From NCBI GenBank assembly GCA_017535315.1, contig JAFXUD010000057.1, positions 1-64,000 on the forward strand: a stretch of 64,000 nucleotides of DNA. The letters run 5' to 3'. Shown here one piece after another: positions 42,175 through 50,637 of the stretch (within the stretch, counting starts at the first letter, position 1; every line of letters begins with the position of its first letter). Source of the stretch: Victivallales bacterium (GTDB taxonomy: Bacteria; Verrucomicrobiota; Lentisphaeria; Oligosphaerales; Oligosphaeraceae). A program made the position numbers and the translations under genes. Below the pieces are notes generated by a model. It did not search any database, was not told where the DNA came from, and saw nothing but the letters and a program-made list of their open reading frames with translations.

Positions 42175-42280
42175 CGCCGCGCTGAAGCGCGGCGCACATG
42201 ACAGGCTTTCCTCACCTGTTCTGTGCCTGGTGCGTTAGCGCCAGGAAAACCTGTTCTGTGCCTGGTGCTTCAGCACCAGG
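42175..42280 (+). repeat. three box-plus-hairpin repeats with different stems
   Basis: CGCCGCGC-TGAA-GCGCGGCG (42175-42194), CCTGGTGC-GTTA-GCGCCAGG (42226-42245, one G-T pair) and CCTGGTGC-TTCA-GCACCAGG (42261-42280). CCTGTTCTGTG boxes precede the second and third, and ACAGG/CCTGT pairing lies between the first two. The block fills the whole gap between dgoD and the zinc-ribbon gene and may separate their transcripts. Confidence 0.85.
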
Positions 42281-42298
42281 AAAAAGATAGGAAAAACT

Positions 42299-43612
42299 AT
42301 GCAAGAACAAAGCAATACACCAACCCCACCTCCGCTTCCTGATATTCCAAGTGTGCCTCCGCCCATTCCCCAAGGCGACCTCCCCCCCGTGCCTCCGTCG
42401 ATGCCGCAGGGCGGCCCCCCGCCCGTGCCCCCGTCAATGCCGCAGGGCGGCCCCCCGCCCGTGCCTCCGTCGATGCCGCAGGGCGGCCCCCCGCCCGTGC
42501 CTCCGTCGAAGCCACAGGACGAATCTCCGCAGGCTCCGAAATCAGACCAGGTGAAACTGTGTAAGAACTGCGGTTCTGCGCTGGTGTTCGACCCCGAGGC
42601 GGGGTGTATGAAGTGCCCGTCTTGCAGAACGACTGAAGAGTGGGAGGAGCCGTTGGAAGGTGACCAGGTTGTGGAGAACGACCTGCTGACAACAATGGCC
42701 GCTGAAATTGAGTTTGAGGGAGAAGAACATATTGAGGTGAAATGCCCTTCATGCGGGGCATCCAGTACTTTCCCTGTGAATGAGGTGGCTGGCTTCTGCC
42801 CGTTCTGCAAGAGCCCCATTGTTGCTTCGTCGAAGAGTCAGCGGAGCATCCGTCCGTCTGGTATGCTTCCCTTTATCATCACCAGCGATGCGGCGCAGGC
42901 CACCTTCAAGCAGTGGATAAAAAGTCGTTGGTTTCTGCCAAACGAGGCGAAAAAGGTCTGTCTAGCGAAAGGAGTGGATGGGGTCTATCGCCCCACTTGG
43001 ACATTCGACTTCGATACCACCTGCCACTACACGGGGGAACGTGGTGACTACTACTATGTGACGCAGACCTACAGGGATTCCAAGGGAAACACCCAGACGC
43101 GTCAGGTGCGCAAGACACGGTGGAGCTATGCCAGCGGCACCGTCTATCGCTTCTTTGACGATTTGCAGGTTTATGCCAGCAACAAGATTTCCCGCAAATT
43201 GCAGGCGGATGTCGGGCCATGGAAGCTGCTGGAATCCGTGAACTACAACGAAGACATCGTGCGTGGATTTGTGGAGGAGAGTTATGATGTCACATTGGCG
43301 ACGGGTCTTGACGAGGCGCATCAAAAGGCGAAGGAACTTTTGCGCGAAACCGTCAGGCACGACATCGGAGGAGATGAACAGCGGATTCACACAATGAATG
43401 TCATCTACAACAAAAGCACCTACAAGCAACTTTTGCTGCCTTTCTGGTCGAGTTTCTACAAGTTCAAAGAGAAGAGCTACACCTATTTGGTCAATGGCCA
43501 GACGGGAAAAGGCCATGGCGAGCGTCCTTGGAGCGCATGGAAGATTTTCTTTTTCATTCTCTCTATTGCAGCCGTCATTTATGGGTTATATTATTTATTA
43601 CAGAATTGCTAG
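42299..43612 (+). CDS. zinc-ribbon membrane protein with Pro-rich repeats (YdjG-like partner of SPFH protein)
   Basis: 437 aa. The N-terminal 80 residues hold four nearly perfect 12-residue repeats (PPSMPQGGPPPV) encoded by 36-bp DNA repeats. Two zinc ribbons follow: CKNCGSALV...MKCPSCRTTEEW and VKCPSCGASSTFPV...GFCPFCKSPI. The bulk is a beta-rich domain (FDTTCHYTGERGDYYYVTQTY) and the protein ends in one membrane helix (IFFFILSIAAVIYGLYYLL). Next to an SPFH-domain gene it resembles the Bacillus YdjG/YdjI-type arrangement in a membrane-stress complex; this parallel is inference. Confidence 0.8.
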   Translation: MQEQSNTPTPPPLPDIPSVPPPIPQGDLPPVPPSMPQGGPPPVPPSMPQGGPPPVPPSMPQGGPPPVPPSKPQDESPQAPKSDQVKLCKNCGSALVFDPEAGCMKCPSCRTTEEWEEPLEGDQVVENDLLTTMAAEIEFEGEEHIEVKCPSCGASSTFPVNEVAGFCPFCKSPIVASSKSQRSIRPSGMLPFIITSDAAQATFKQWIKSRWFLPNEAKKVCLAKGVDGVYRPTWTFDFDTTCHYTGERGDYYYVTQTYRDSKGNTQTRQVRKTRWSYASGTVYRFFDDLQVYASNKISRKLQADVGPWKLLESVNYNEDIVRGFVEESYDVTLATGLDEAHQKAKELLRETVRHDIGGDEQRIHTMNVIYNKSTYKQLLLPFWSSFYKFKEKSYTYLVNGQTGKGHGERPWSAWKIFFFILSIAAVIYGLYYLLQNC

Positions 43613-43666
43613 TTTTTCATATTGTTTTTCATATTGTTTCCCGCTCAAAACACAAAGGAGGTTTAA

Positions 43667-44755
43667 ATGGGAATATTAAAGAATATCTTTACTGGTCAGT
43701 TTATTGACATCGTCCAATGGGATGAGGAGACGCCAGGCGTGCTGGTTCACCGCTTCGACCGCCACAACAATGAAATCAAGAACAACGCCAAGTTGATTGT
43801 GCGTCCTGGCCAGCGGGCCATCTTTGTGAACGAAGGACAGGTGGCAGACCAGTTCGGCCCTGGAACCTATGAATTGAGCACCAAGAACATGCCGATTCTG
43901 ACCACGCTGTTGTCGTTGCCATACGGCTTCGAGTCCTGGCACAAGGCAGAGGTTTATTTTGTGAAGACCACCGAGCAACTGGACCGCAGATGGGGCACCA
44001 AACAGCCTATCATGATGCGCGACCTCGACTTGGGCATGCTGCGTATCCGCGCCTTTGGCAACTACTCCTACAAGGTGGGGACCACCGATAACCTCCTGGA
44101 GCGTTTCATCGGCGCCAAGAGCGAATACCGTGCCGACGAGATGGAAGGGCAGTTCGACATGAAGGTCATCAGCGAATTCTCCGATGCCCTTGGCGAGTTG
44201 CGGATTCCCGCGCTGGATCTCGTTGCCAAATACAATGAGATCGGCGAGCATGTTCGCCAGAAGTTGAATGTCACCTTCAACAACATGGGCTTCGAACTGA
44301 TTTCCTTTACCATCGGCAACATCAACCTCCCCGACAGTGTCAATGATGCCATCGACAAGCGTAGTGAACTTGGGGTGTTCAATGGCGCCATGGGGCTGTA
44401 CTCGCAGAAGCAGGCGGCAGATGCCATGCGGGATGCCGCCAACAACCCAGGCAACGGTGGAGCTATGATGGGTATGATGATGGGAGCCAATTTCGCTGGT
44501 ATGGTCAACCAGGGTGTCAACCAGGCGCAGATGGCACCTCCGCCCCCGCCGCCCGCAGGTCCCACCTACTTCCTTGCCGTGAACGGCCAGCGCCAGGGGC
44601 CGTATGATGCGCAGACCCTCCAGCAGATGGCCATGCAGGGCACCTTCACCGCTGCCACCATGGTCTGGACCGCAGGCATGGCAGGCTGGCAGGCCGCCAA
44701 CACCGTGCCCGCGCTGGCCTCCCTCTTTGCCGCAGTGCCCCCGCCACTGCCGTAG
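43667..44755 (+). CDS. SPFH/band 7-domain protein (YdjI-like) with C-terminal GYF_2 domain
   Basis: 362 aa with a very strong Shine-Dalgarno (AAAGGAGGT). The N-terminus is typical of the YdjI subgroup (MGILKNIFTGQFIDIVQWDE, RPGQRAIFVNEGQVADQFGPG), followed by the SPFH domain to about residue 215 and a helical stretch. A Pro-rich linker (APPPPPPAG) then leads to a GYF_2-type domain (TYFLAVNGQRQGPYDAQTL ... MVWTAGMAGWQAA), which binds proline-rich ligands. The preceding gene product has Pro-rich repeats, so the two proteins may bind each other through this pair. Peripheral inner-membrane location expected. Confidence 0.88.
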   Translation: MGILKNIFTGQFIDIVQWDEETPGVLVHRFDRHNNEIKNNAKLIVRPGQRAIFVNEGQVADQFGPGTYELSTKNMPILTTLLSLPYGFESWHKAEVYFVKTTEQLDRRWGTKQPIMMRDLDLGMLRIRAFGNYSYKVGTTDNLLERFIGAKSEYRADEMEGQFDMKVISEFSDALGELRIPALDLVAKYNEIGEHVRQKLNVTFNNMGFELISFTIGNINLPDSVNDAIDKRSELGVFNGAMGLYSQKQAADAMRDAANNPGNGGAMMGMMMGANFAGMVNQGVNQAQMAPPPPPPAGPTYFLAVNGQRQGPYDAQTLQQMAMQGTFTAATMVWTAGMAGWQAANTVPALASLFAAVPPPLP

Positions 44756-44889
44756 AGGAAGACCTGAAAGGACCGAAACGACCAAAAGGAGTTAAAAACG
44801 ACGCAAGGGGCAGTTTTGCTTCTTGCGTCTTATCGCTTTTATCTCTTTTATCCCTTTTATCGTTGCCAACTAGCCAAAGGAGTCATGAT

Positions 44890-47430
44890 ATGCGTATAGC
44901 CGTTTTTGCTGTCATCGCATCTTTCTTTGCTTTTGCGCAGGAGATTCCGCAGGGCTGGTTTGCCTTTCAGACGGATGCGCGTGTGGCTCCAGATGACAGC
45001 CTCGGCAGCGTGGCGTTCCTAAATGACGGCCCAGCCGACAAGCGTATTTCCGTGAAGGACGGTCATTTTGTTCGGCCAGATGGCGCACGCGTGCGTTTCT
45101 TCGGCTCTAACGTAACCTTTAATCGGGCCTTTCCCGACAAGGATGTGGCGCCGCTGGTGGCCAGGCGCATGAGGCAGCTTGGTTTCAACGTTGTGCGCTT
45201 CCATCACATGGACAACCGTCATATCTGGAACAAGGAACTGACGGCCATCGACCCCATCCAGTTGGACAAGCTGCAGTGGTTTATTCATTGCCTGAATCAA
45301 GAAGGCATCTATGCCAACATTAACCTGCATGTTTCCTGGTGGTACAAGGAGTTGGACAGGAAAAAAAGTTCCTTCCATTACGGCAAGGGACTGGACAGGT
45401 ACTATCCGCCCTTCATTGAGTTCCAGAAGAACTATGCGCGTGATTTGCTGACGGCGGTCAGCCCTTATTCGCGTCTCCCCATGACGGATGACCCAGGCAT
45501 CTTCTGCGTTGAAATCAACAATGAGAACGCCATCACCGATTTGGATTCCTTTGAGAAAATAGCGGAAATCCAGGGCACTCCCTGGGGGGATTGCCTGCTG
45601 GAGTACTGGCGCAAATGGGTCGGGGAAAAGTATGGCAGTGCCTCGGCAGCGGTGAAGGTCTGGAGTGCTGGCGCGCAGCCACTCTCGGAGACAAATATGG
45701 TCGCGGGGGGCATACCGCACTTTGAGGGTGAGCGGCGGGGCTTTTTTGAGCCATCCCTGCGGGCAGACGGCAGTTATGAGCTAAAACTCCTACAGGATGG
45801 AACACTCGATTGGGCCTATCAGATGCACTTCTACAACATCATCCTGAAGGATAACACACGCTACCTTGCGCGTTTCAAGGCGCGTTGCGACGTGCCGCGG
45901 AGAATCAATGTCGGTTTGTGTCATGCAGAGCCGCCGTGGTACACCTACTCTTCCCAAGCGATTTACCTGACACCCGAATGGCAGAGCTTCGAATGTCGTC
46001 TGAGTGTTGCAACTATCCAGAACTACAAGAAACGCTTCAGCTTCAATGTACGCGGAAAGGAGACGCCTGCCACGGTCTTCCTCAAGGAGATCGAGCTATA
46101 CGAGGGAGATAAGCCCCTGTCATTTGCCGATGCGAAGGAGCTGGGCCAGCTACCCCTGCCCAATGAGTTTGCACCTGAGAGCATGGTAGGGGATTACCGC
46201 ATTTTCCTGCGCGAGCTGGACTACAAGTATTCCCGCGAGATGACGGACTACCTGAAAAATACCCTGAAGGTTAAGGCTCTGGTCGCAGACACGCAGGCCA
46301 ACTACTCGGGGCCATTCGGACATTTGCGTGAAAGCGAGATAGCGGATTTCGTGGATATGCACGCTTACTGGCAGCACCCGAGATTTGAGCCAGGGCACGC
46401 TTGGAGTCCGTATCACTGGACGATGGCGAACACCCCTATGGTCAGCAATCCCGAGGGCGGAAACTTCAAGCGACTGAACTGCTGGCGCACGGCTGGCAAG
46501 CCCTATACCATCTCCGAATATGATCATCCTGCGCCAAACGAATACCTCTCCGAGATGTTCCCCATGCTGGGAAGCTTTGCCGCTTTCCAGGATTGGGACG
46601 CCCTCTATCAGTTCTGCTTCACGCTGGAGCCAACTAAGGAGGCGAAACCAGCTCTTGTCGGTTACTTTTCCATGTCCCCGAATCCTGCCAAGATGATTAC
46701 GGCTCATTTTGCAGCAATGGTTTTCCGCCTGGGGCTGGTACCTGAGGCGGAGCAGGTGGTAACCATCACCGTGCCGAAGCCATTTATGTGGGAACTTATC
46801 AAAAAGCATCCCATGCGTGGCTGGGATGCATCGATTCTAGGCTACCCTGCCAAGATGTTGTTTCCCGCGCGGGTGGAGACGCGCTTTGTGGAAGAGGGCA
46901 AGGCCATCACGGTTTCGCCTGCTGAGCTTCCTGGTACGCTTCCATTCAATACGCCGCATCTCAACTGGAGTGTTGACGATGCCAAACGCGGCCTCTACCT
47001 TGTTAACGCGCCAGCGGCGCGTGCCGCCGTGGGATACGTTGGGACTAGAAAATTGGAGGTGGGCGATGTTTCTCTCGCAGCGCAGTTGCCTGAGGAGAAA
47101 ACCGCCGCCTTTACGCTTGTCGCCTTGGATAGCAAGGAGATAGCCGTTTCGCAGAAGATGTTGCTTTCACTTGTGGGCACCATCGCCAATGTCGGCATGG
47201 AGTGGGACGAGAAGCACACGACCGTCAAGAACAAGTGGGGCAGGCCGCCTGCCATCAGTAATTTCATCCCTGCTGAGATTACGCTTCCAGGTGTGTCGAA
47301 ACCAATCGTGACCGCTCTTGACCCTGCTGGCCGCCCTATCGGTACTATGCCAGTGAGGGGTACACCTGGCGCGTGGTGTTTCAGCACCTCCGCTGAAACA
47401 CCAACCCTTTGGTTTTTCATCAATCGCTAA
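44890..47430 (+). CDS. secreted glycoside hydrolase, GH5-like TIM barrel with beta-sandwich insert
   Basis: 846 aa from ATG 44890 (AAGGAG 8 bases upstream) with signal peptide RIAVFAVIASFFAFAQ. The barrel shows FFGSNVTFNRAFP, RMRQLGFNVVRFHHMDN (beta-strand 1-2 region of clan A glycosidases) and FCVEINNENAITD, in which the NE pair near residue 209 is the expected acid/base position. HAYWQHPRFEPGHAWSPYHWT and TISEYDHPAPNEY (Glu as candidate nucleophile) follow. A CBM4/9-like jelly roll is inserted at about residues 280-410. Probably an endo-acting glycanase; the substrate is not inferable. Confidence 0.8.
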   Translation: MRIAVFAVIASFFAFAQEIPQGWFAFQTDARVAPDDSLGSVAFLNDGPADKRISVKDGHFVRPDGARVRFFGSNVTFNRAFPDKDVAPLVARRMRQLGFNVVRFHHMDNRHIWNKELTAIDPIQLDKLQWFIHCLNQEGIYANINLHVSWWYKELDRKKSSFHYGKGLDRYYPPFIEFQKNYARDLLTAVSPYSRLPMTDDPGIFCVEINNENAITDLDSFEKIAEIQGTPWGDCLLEYWRKWVGEKYGSASAAVKVWSAGAQPLSETNMVAGGIPHFEGERRGFFEPSLRADGSYELKLLQDGTLDWAYQMHFYNIILKDNTRYLARFKARCDVPRRINVGLCHAEPPWYTYSSQAIYLTPEWQSFECRLSVATIQNYKKRFSFNVRGKETPATVFLKEIELYEGDKPLSFADAKELGQLPLPNEFAPESMVGDYRIFLRELDYKYSREMTDYLKNTLKVKALVADTQANYSGPFGHLRESEIADFVDMHAYWQHPRFEPGHAWSPYHWTMANTPMVSNPEGGNFKRLNCWRTAGKPYTISEYDHPAPNEYLSEMFPMLGSFAAFQDWDALYQFCFTLEPTKEAKPALVGYFSMSPNPAKMITAHFAAMVFRLGLVPEAEQVVTITVPKPFMWELIKKHPMRGWDASILGYPAKMLFPARVETRFVEEGKAITVSPAELPGTLPFNTPHLNWSVDDAKRGLYLVNAPAARAAVGYVGTRKLEVGDVSLAAQLPEEKTAAFTLVALDSKEIAVSQKMLLSLVGTIANVGMEWDEKHTTVKNKWGRPPAISNFIPAEITLPGVSKPIVTALDPAGRPIGTMPVRGTPGAWCFSTSAETPTLWFFINR

Positions 47431-47442
47431 AGGAATAAGTTT

Positions 47443-48735
47443 ATGAAATCTGTTCGTGAATTCGGAGCCGTCGGGGACGGCAAGACAAAGGACACCGCAT
47501 CTATCCAGGCGGGCATTGAGGCTTTGGCAGCACAGGGAGGCGGACGACTCCTCTTCCCTGCTGGCACCTATCTCACAGGAACGCTCTACCTGCGCAGCAA
47601 TGTCTTCCTTGACCTTGAGCCAGGCGCGGTCATTCTCGGCAGCCCCGACCCCTCCGACTACAACGCGGACGACTTCTGCCCGCAGAACTGCGTGTTTACG
47701 TCGGAGCATGTCAGCGGTGCTCACCTCATCACCGCCGTTGGCGTACACAACGTAGGCATCGTCGGCGGGGGACGCATCGACGGAAACCGCCAGGCATTCT
47801 ACAACGAGCCGCGCGAGGACGTGCCATGGCTCTTCAAGCTGAACGAGTGGCGCCCTGGTCAGATGATTTTCTTCTGCGAGTGCAAGAACGTCACCATTAC
47901 GGGCGTGGAACTTTATAACGCGTGCTACTGGACCTGCTTCCTGCATGGCTGCCAGGATGTCACCGTCTCCGACCTACGCATCTGGAACGACCAGCGCACG
48001 CCGAATGGCGACGGCATCGATATCGACTGTTGCCAGCGCGTCACCGTCACCAACTGCAACATCGATTCAGGGGATGACTGCATTACCCTGCGTGGCTGTG
48101 TCGATCCGCTGCTGGAACCGAGGCCTTGCGAGCAGGTGACCATCTCCAACTGCATCCTGCGCACGCGCTGCAATGCCTTCCGCATCGGCGTCGGAATGGG
48201 CATTGTCCGCAACTGCACCATTAACAACATCGTCTTCTGGGGGACGCGGACGGCGGTTGCCATCAACTCCCGCTACTCGCCTGGGAGCGCGGGTGTGACC
48301 ATTGAGAACATCCAGTTCGAGAACCTGCGTATGGACTGCAAGCGCCCCATCGTCATCACAAGCTATGTGCGGGGTGTCTGCGAGGAGGAATCCAAGCTGG
48401 TTCGCAACATCAGTTTTAGGCACATCACGGGACGCGCGACCCATTCGTCGCTGATACTTGGAAACGCAGACTGCCAAGTCAAGAACATCAGCATCTGCGA
48501 TGTCGATCTGGACTACTGGGGCGGCGTTGACAATGCAACCGACCGCCAGTACCACCGCTATGGCGAATGGAGCACCCCACGCAGTGCCCCAAACCCCTTC
48601 TATGCGGAGAATGTGGATGGCATCACCTTCCGCGATATCTTTGTCAACATCGATGGTGCGGATGCGACTGCCTGGGAATCCAAGGTAAGGCTTATCAATT
48701 GCCGCGAAGGTCGTGCCGCAGGGCGGGAGCTATAG
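47443..48735 (+). CDS. glycoside hydrolase family 28 (polygalacturonase-like)
   Basis: 430 aa right-handed beta-helix enzyme acting on galacturonan or related uronides. Family hallmarks: EFGAVGDGKTKDTASIQAGI at the start, TPNGDGIDIDCCQRVTVTNC (NxD motif region), DSGDDCITLRG (catalytic DD) and FRIGVGMGIVRNC (substituting for the G-H-G segment). No signal peptide, so it likely trims imported oligogalacturonides in the cytoplasm. It follows the GH5-like gene by 12 bases with Shine-Dalgarno AAAGGA; the two form an operon. Confidence 0.9.
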   Translation: MKSVREFGAVGDGKTKDTASIQAGIEALAAQGGGRLLFPAGTYLTGTLYLRSNVFLDLEPGAVILGSPDPSDYNADDFCPQNCVFTSEHVSGAHLITAVGVHNVGIVGGGRIDGNRQAFYNEPREDVPWLFKLNEWRPGQMIFFCECKNVTITGVELYNACYWTCFLHGCQDVTVSDLRIWNDQRTPNGDGIDIDCCQRVTVTNCNIDSGDDCITLRGCVDPLLEPRPCEQVTISNCILRTRCNAFRIGVGMGIVRNCTINNIVFWGTRTAVAINSRYSPGSAGVTIENIQFENLRMDCKRPIVITSYVRGVCEEESKLVRNISFRHITGRATHSSLILGNADCQVKNISICDVDLDYWGGVDNATDRQYHRYGEWSTPRSAPNPFYAENVDGITFRDIFVNIDGADATAWESKVRLINCREGRAAGREL

Positions 48736-48827
48736 TTTTTTGATAGACGCATTTGTTTTTCAGGAATAATGGAATAAATTGAAACCATCGTGTATCTTTA
48801 GGAAAAGTGCAACCCTGGTTCTTCAAG

Positions 48828-50507
48828 ATGTCTCTACTCGACAAGTATTGTTCTCGTACCCATTTTGAATCATACGATGATTTCTACGAGAATTTTTGTA
48901 TAGAGGTGCCGAGACATTTCAATTTCGCCTTTGATGTTCTTGACTATTACGCGGACAACGAGCCTAGCCGTCTGGCATTGGTTTGGTGCGACGACAGGGG
49001 CGGGGAGGAGTTCATCCATTTTGGCGAGCTGCGTGAACGGGTGAACCGCACGGCAAATCTATTGAAAGGGCTTGGCATTGGCAAGGGCGACCATGTCATG
49101 CTGATTCTGAAAAGCCGCCATGAATTTTGGAACTGCATTCTGGCGTTGCACAAGCTAGGTGCCGTGGCAGTCCCCGCAACGCACATGCTGATGAACAAGG
49201 ACATCAGCTATCGCATCAAATTGGGCTGCATCAAGGCCTGCATCTGTTATGACAATGACAATCTGCTACGCGAGGTGGAAGAGGCCCAACGGGTGACAGG
49301 CGATATTCTCAAACTCAAAATCAGCCTCACAATCAAAAGGGACGGATGGATTTCATATCATGAGGCGATGGATGCAAGCTCGCCTATTTTTCCCACTCCG
49401 CCACAAGAGGAATGGCCTGCCAACAATGACATCATGCTTCTCTACTTCACGTCAGGCACAAGCGGTCTGCCGAAAATGGTCCAGCATAATTTCGTCTATC
49501 CGTTGGCGCATATCCTGACGGCGGGATATTGGCAGAATGTCGAGGAGGGCGGACTGCATTTTACCGTTGCGGAAACTGGCTGGATGAAGGCGGTATGGGG
49601 AAAACTGTATGGTCAGTGGCTTTGTGGCTCTGCCATTTTCATCTATGACCATGAGTATTTCAATGCGTCGAATATGATGTCAAAGATAGCCAAGTACAAA
49701 GTGACCTCCTTCTGCGCTCCGCCGACGGTCTATCGCTTTCTCATCAAGGAGGATTTCAGAAAATACGATTTCAGTTCTGTCAAGTACTGCGTGACGGCTG
49801 GGGAGCCCATGAACCAGGCCGTCTATAACAAGTTTTTGGAACTGAGCGGGTTGCAGTTGCATGAGGCATACGGACAGTCCGAATTGGTGGTGACATTGGC
49901 CAACTGGCCGTGGATGGAGCCGCGTTCAGGTTCCATGGGAAAGCCTGCGCCTGGCTATCGCATTGAGCTTCACAATGATGAAGACCAAGAGGTCAGACAG
50001 GGGGAGGAAGGGGAAATCTGCATTCGAGTTGACGAGGCGTTGCCGCCAGGCATCTTTGGCGGATACCATCTTGACCCTGAAAAAACCGCCACGGTATGGC
50101 ATGATGGTTTCTATCACACGGGGGATGTGGCCTGGAAGGACGCTGATGGCTTCTATTGGTATGTGGGGCGGAACGATGATGTCATCAAGAGCTCAGGATA
50201 CCGTATTGGCCCATACGAGGTGGAGAGCGTTTTAATGAGGCATCCTGCCATTCTGGAATGTGCGGTGACTGGAATGCCAGACTCAAGGCGCGGACAGATT
50301 GTGAAAGCCACCATCGTCCTTGCAAAGGGATATGAGCCTTGCGATGGCCTCAGGGAGGAGATCCAGGATTTTGTCAAAAAGCAGACTGCTTCCTACAAGT
50401 TCCCGCGTGTCATTGTATTTGTGGATTCCCTCCCCAAGACCATCAGCGGAAAAATCATGCGCAGTGAAATACAGAAACAGGATGAACAAAAGGCTAAAAT
50501 GAGTTAA
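48828..50507 (+). CDS. AMP-forming acyl-CoA synthetase (medium-chain/AcsM-like)
   Basis: 559 aa ANL-superfamily enzyme that activates a carboxylic acid to its CoA thioester with ATP. Motifs: LLYFTSGTSGLPKMVQHN (P-loop), HEAYGQSELVVTLANW (A5), YHTGDVAWKDADGFYWYVGR (A7/A8 hinge), DDVIKSSGYRIGPYEVES and PKTISGKIMRSEI (A10 catalytic Lys). The N-terminus (LLDKYCSRTHFESYDDFYENF) resembles AcsM-type synthetases. ATG 48828 is preferred; GTG 48807 with AGGA upstream is an alternative. The role may be butyrate, propionate or aromatic acid activation; unknown. Confidence 0.92.
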   Translation: MSLLDKYCSRTHFESYDDFYENFCIEVPRHFNFAFDVLDYYADNEPSRLALVWCDDRGGEEFIHFGELRERVNRTANLLKGLGIGKGDHVMLILKSRHEFWNCILALHKLGAVAVPATHMLMNKDISYRIKLGCIKACICYDNDNLLREVEEAQRVTGDILKLKISLTIKRDGWISYHEAMDASSPIFPTPPQEEWPANNDIMLLYFTSGTSGLPKMVQHNFVYPLAHILTAGYWQNVEEGGLHFTVAETGWMKAVWGKLYGQWLCGSAIFIYDHEYFNASNMMSKIAKYKVTSFCAPPTVYRFLIKEDFRKYDFSSVKYCVTAGEPMNQAVYNKFLELSGLQLHEAYGQSELVVTLANWPWMEPRSGSMGKPAPGYRIELHNDEDQEVRQGEEGEICIRVDEALPPGIFGGYHLDPEKTATVWHDGFYHTGDVAWKDADGFYWYVGRNDDVIKSSGYRIGPYEVESVLMRHPAILECAVTGMPDSRRGQIVKATIVLAKGYEPCDGLREEIQDFVKKQTASYKFPRVIVFVDSLPKTISGKIMRSEIQKQDEQKAKMS

Positions 50508-50637
50508 TGGACTTTAAACTTTTGAAGAGAGGATTATATTTACTTCACAATATTTTCGTCAATGTTTTTCATTAATATAACCACACCCATTGTCTTGGAC
50601 AGTGGGAGGCACCAAGAGCATTCAAGGAGAACTCAAG

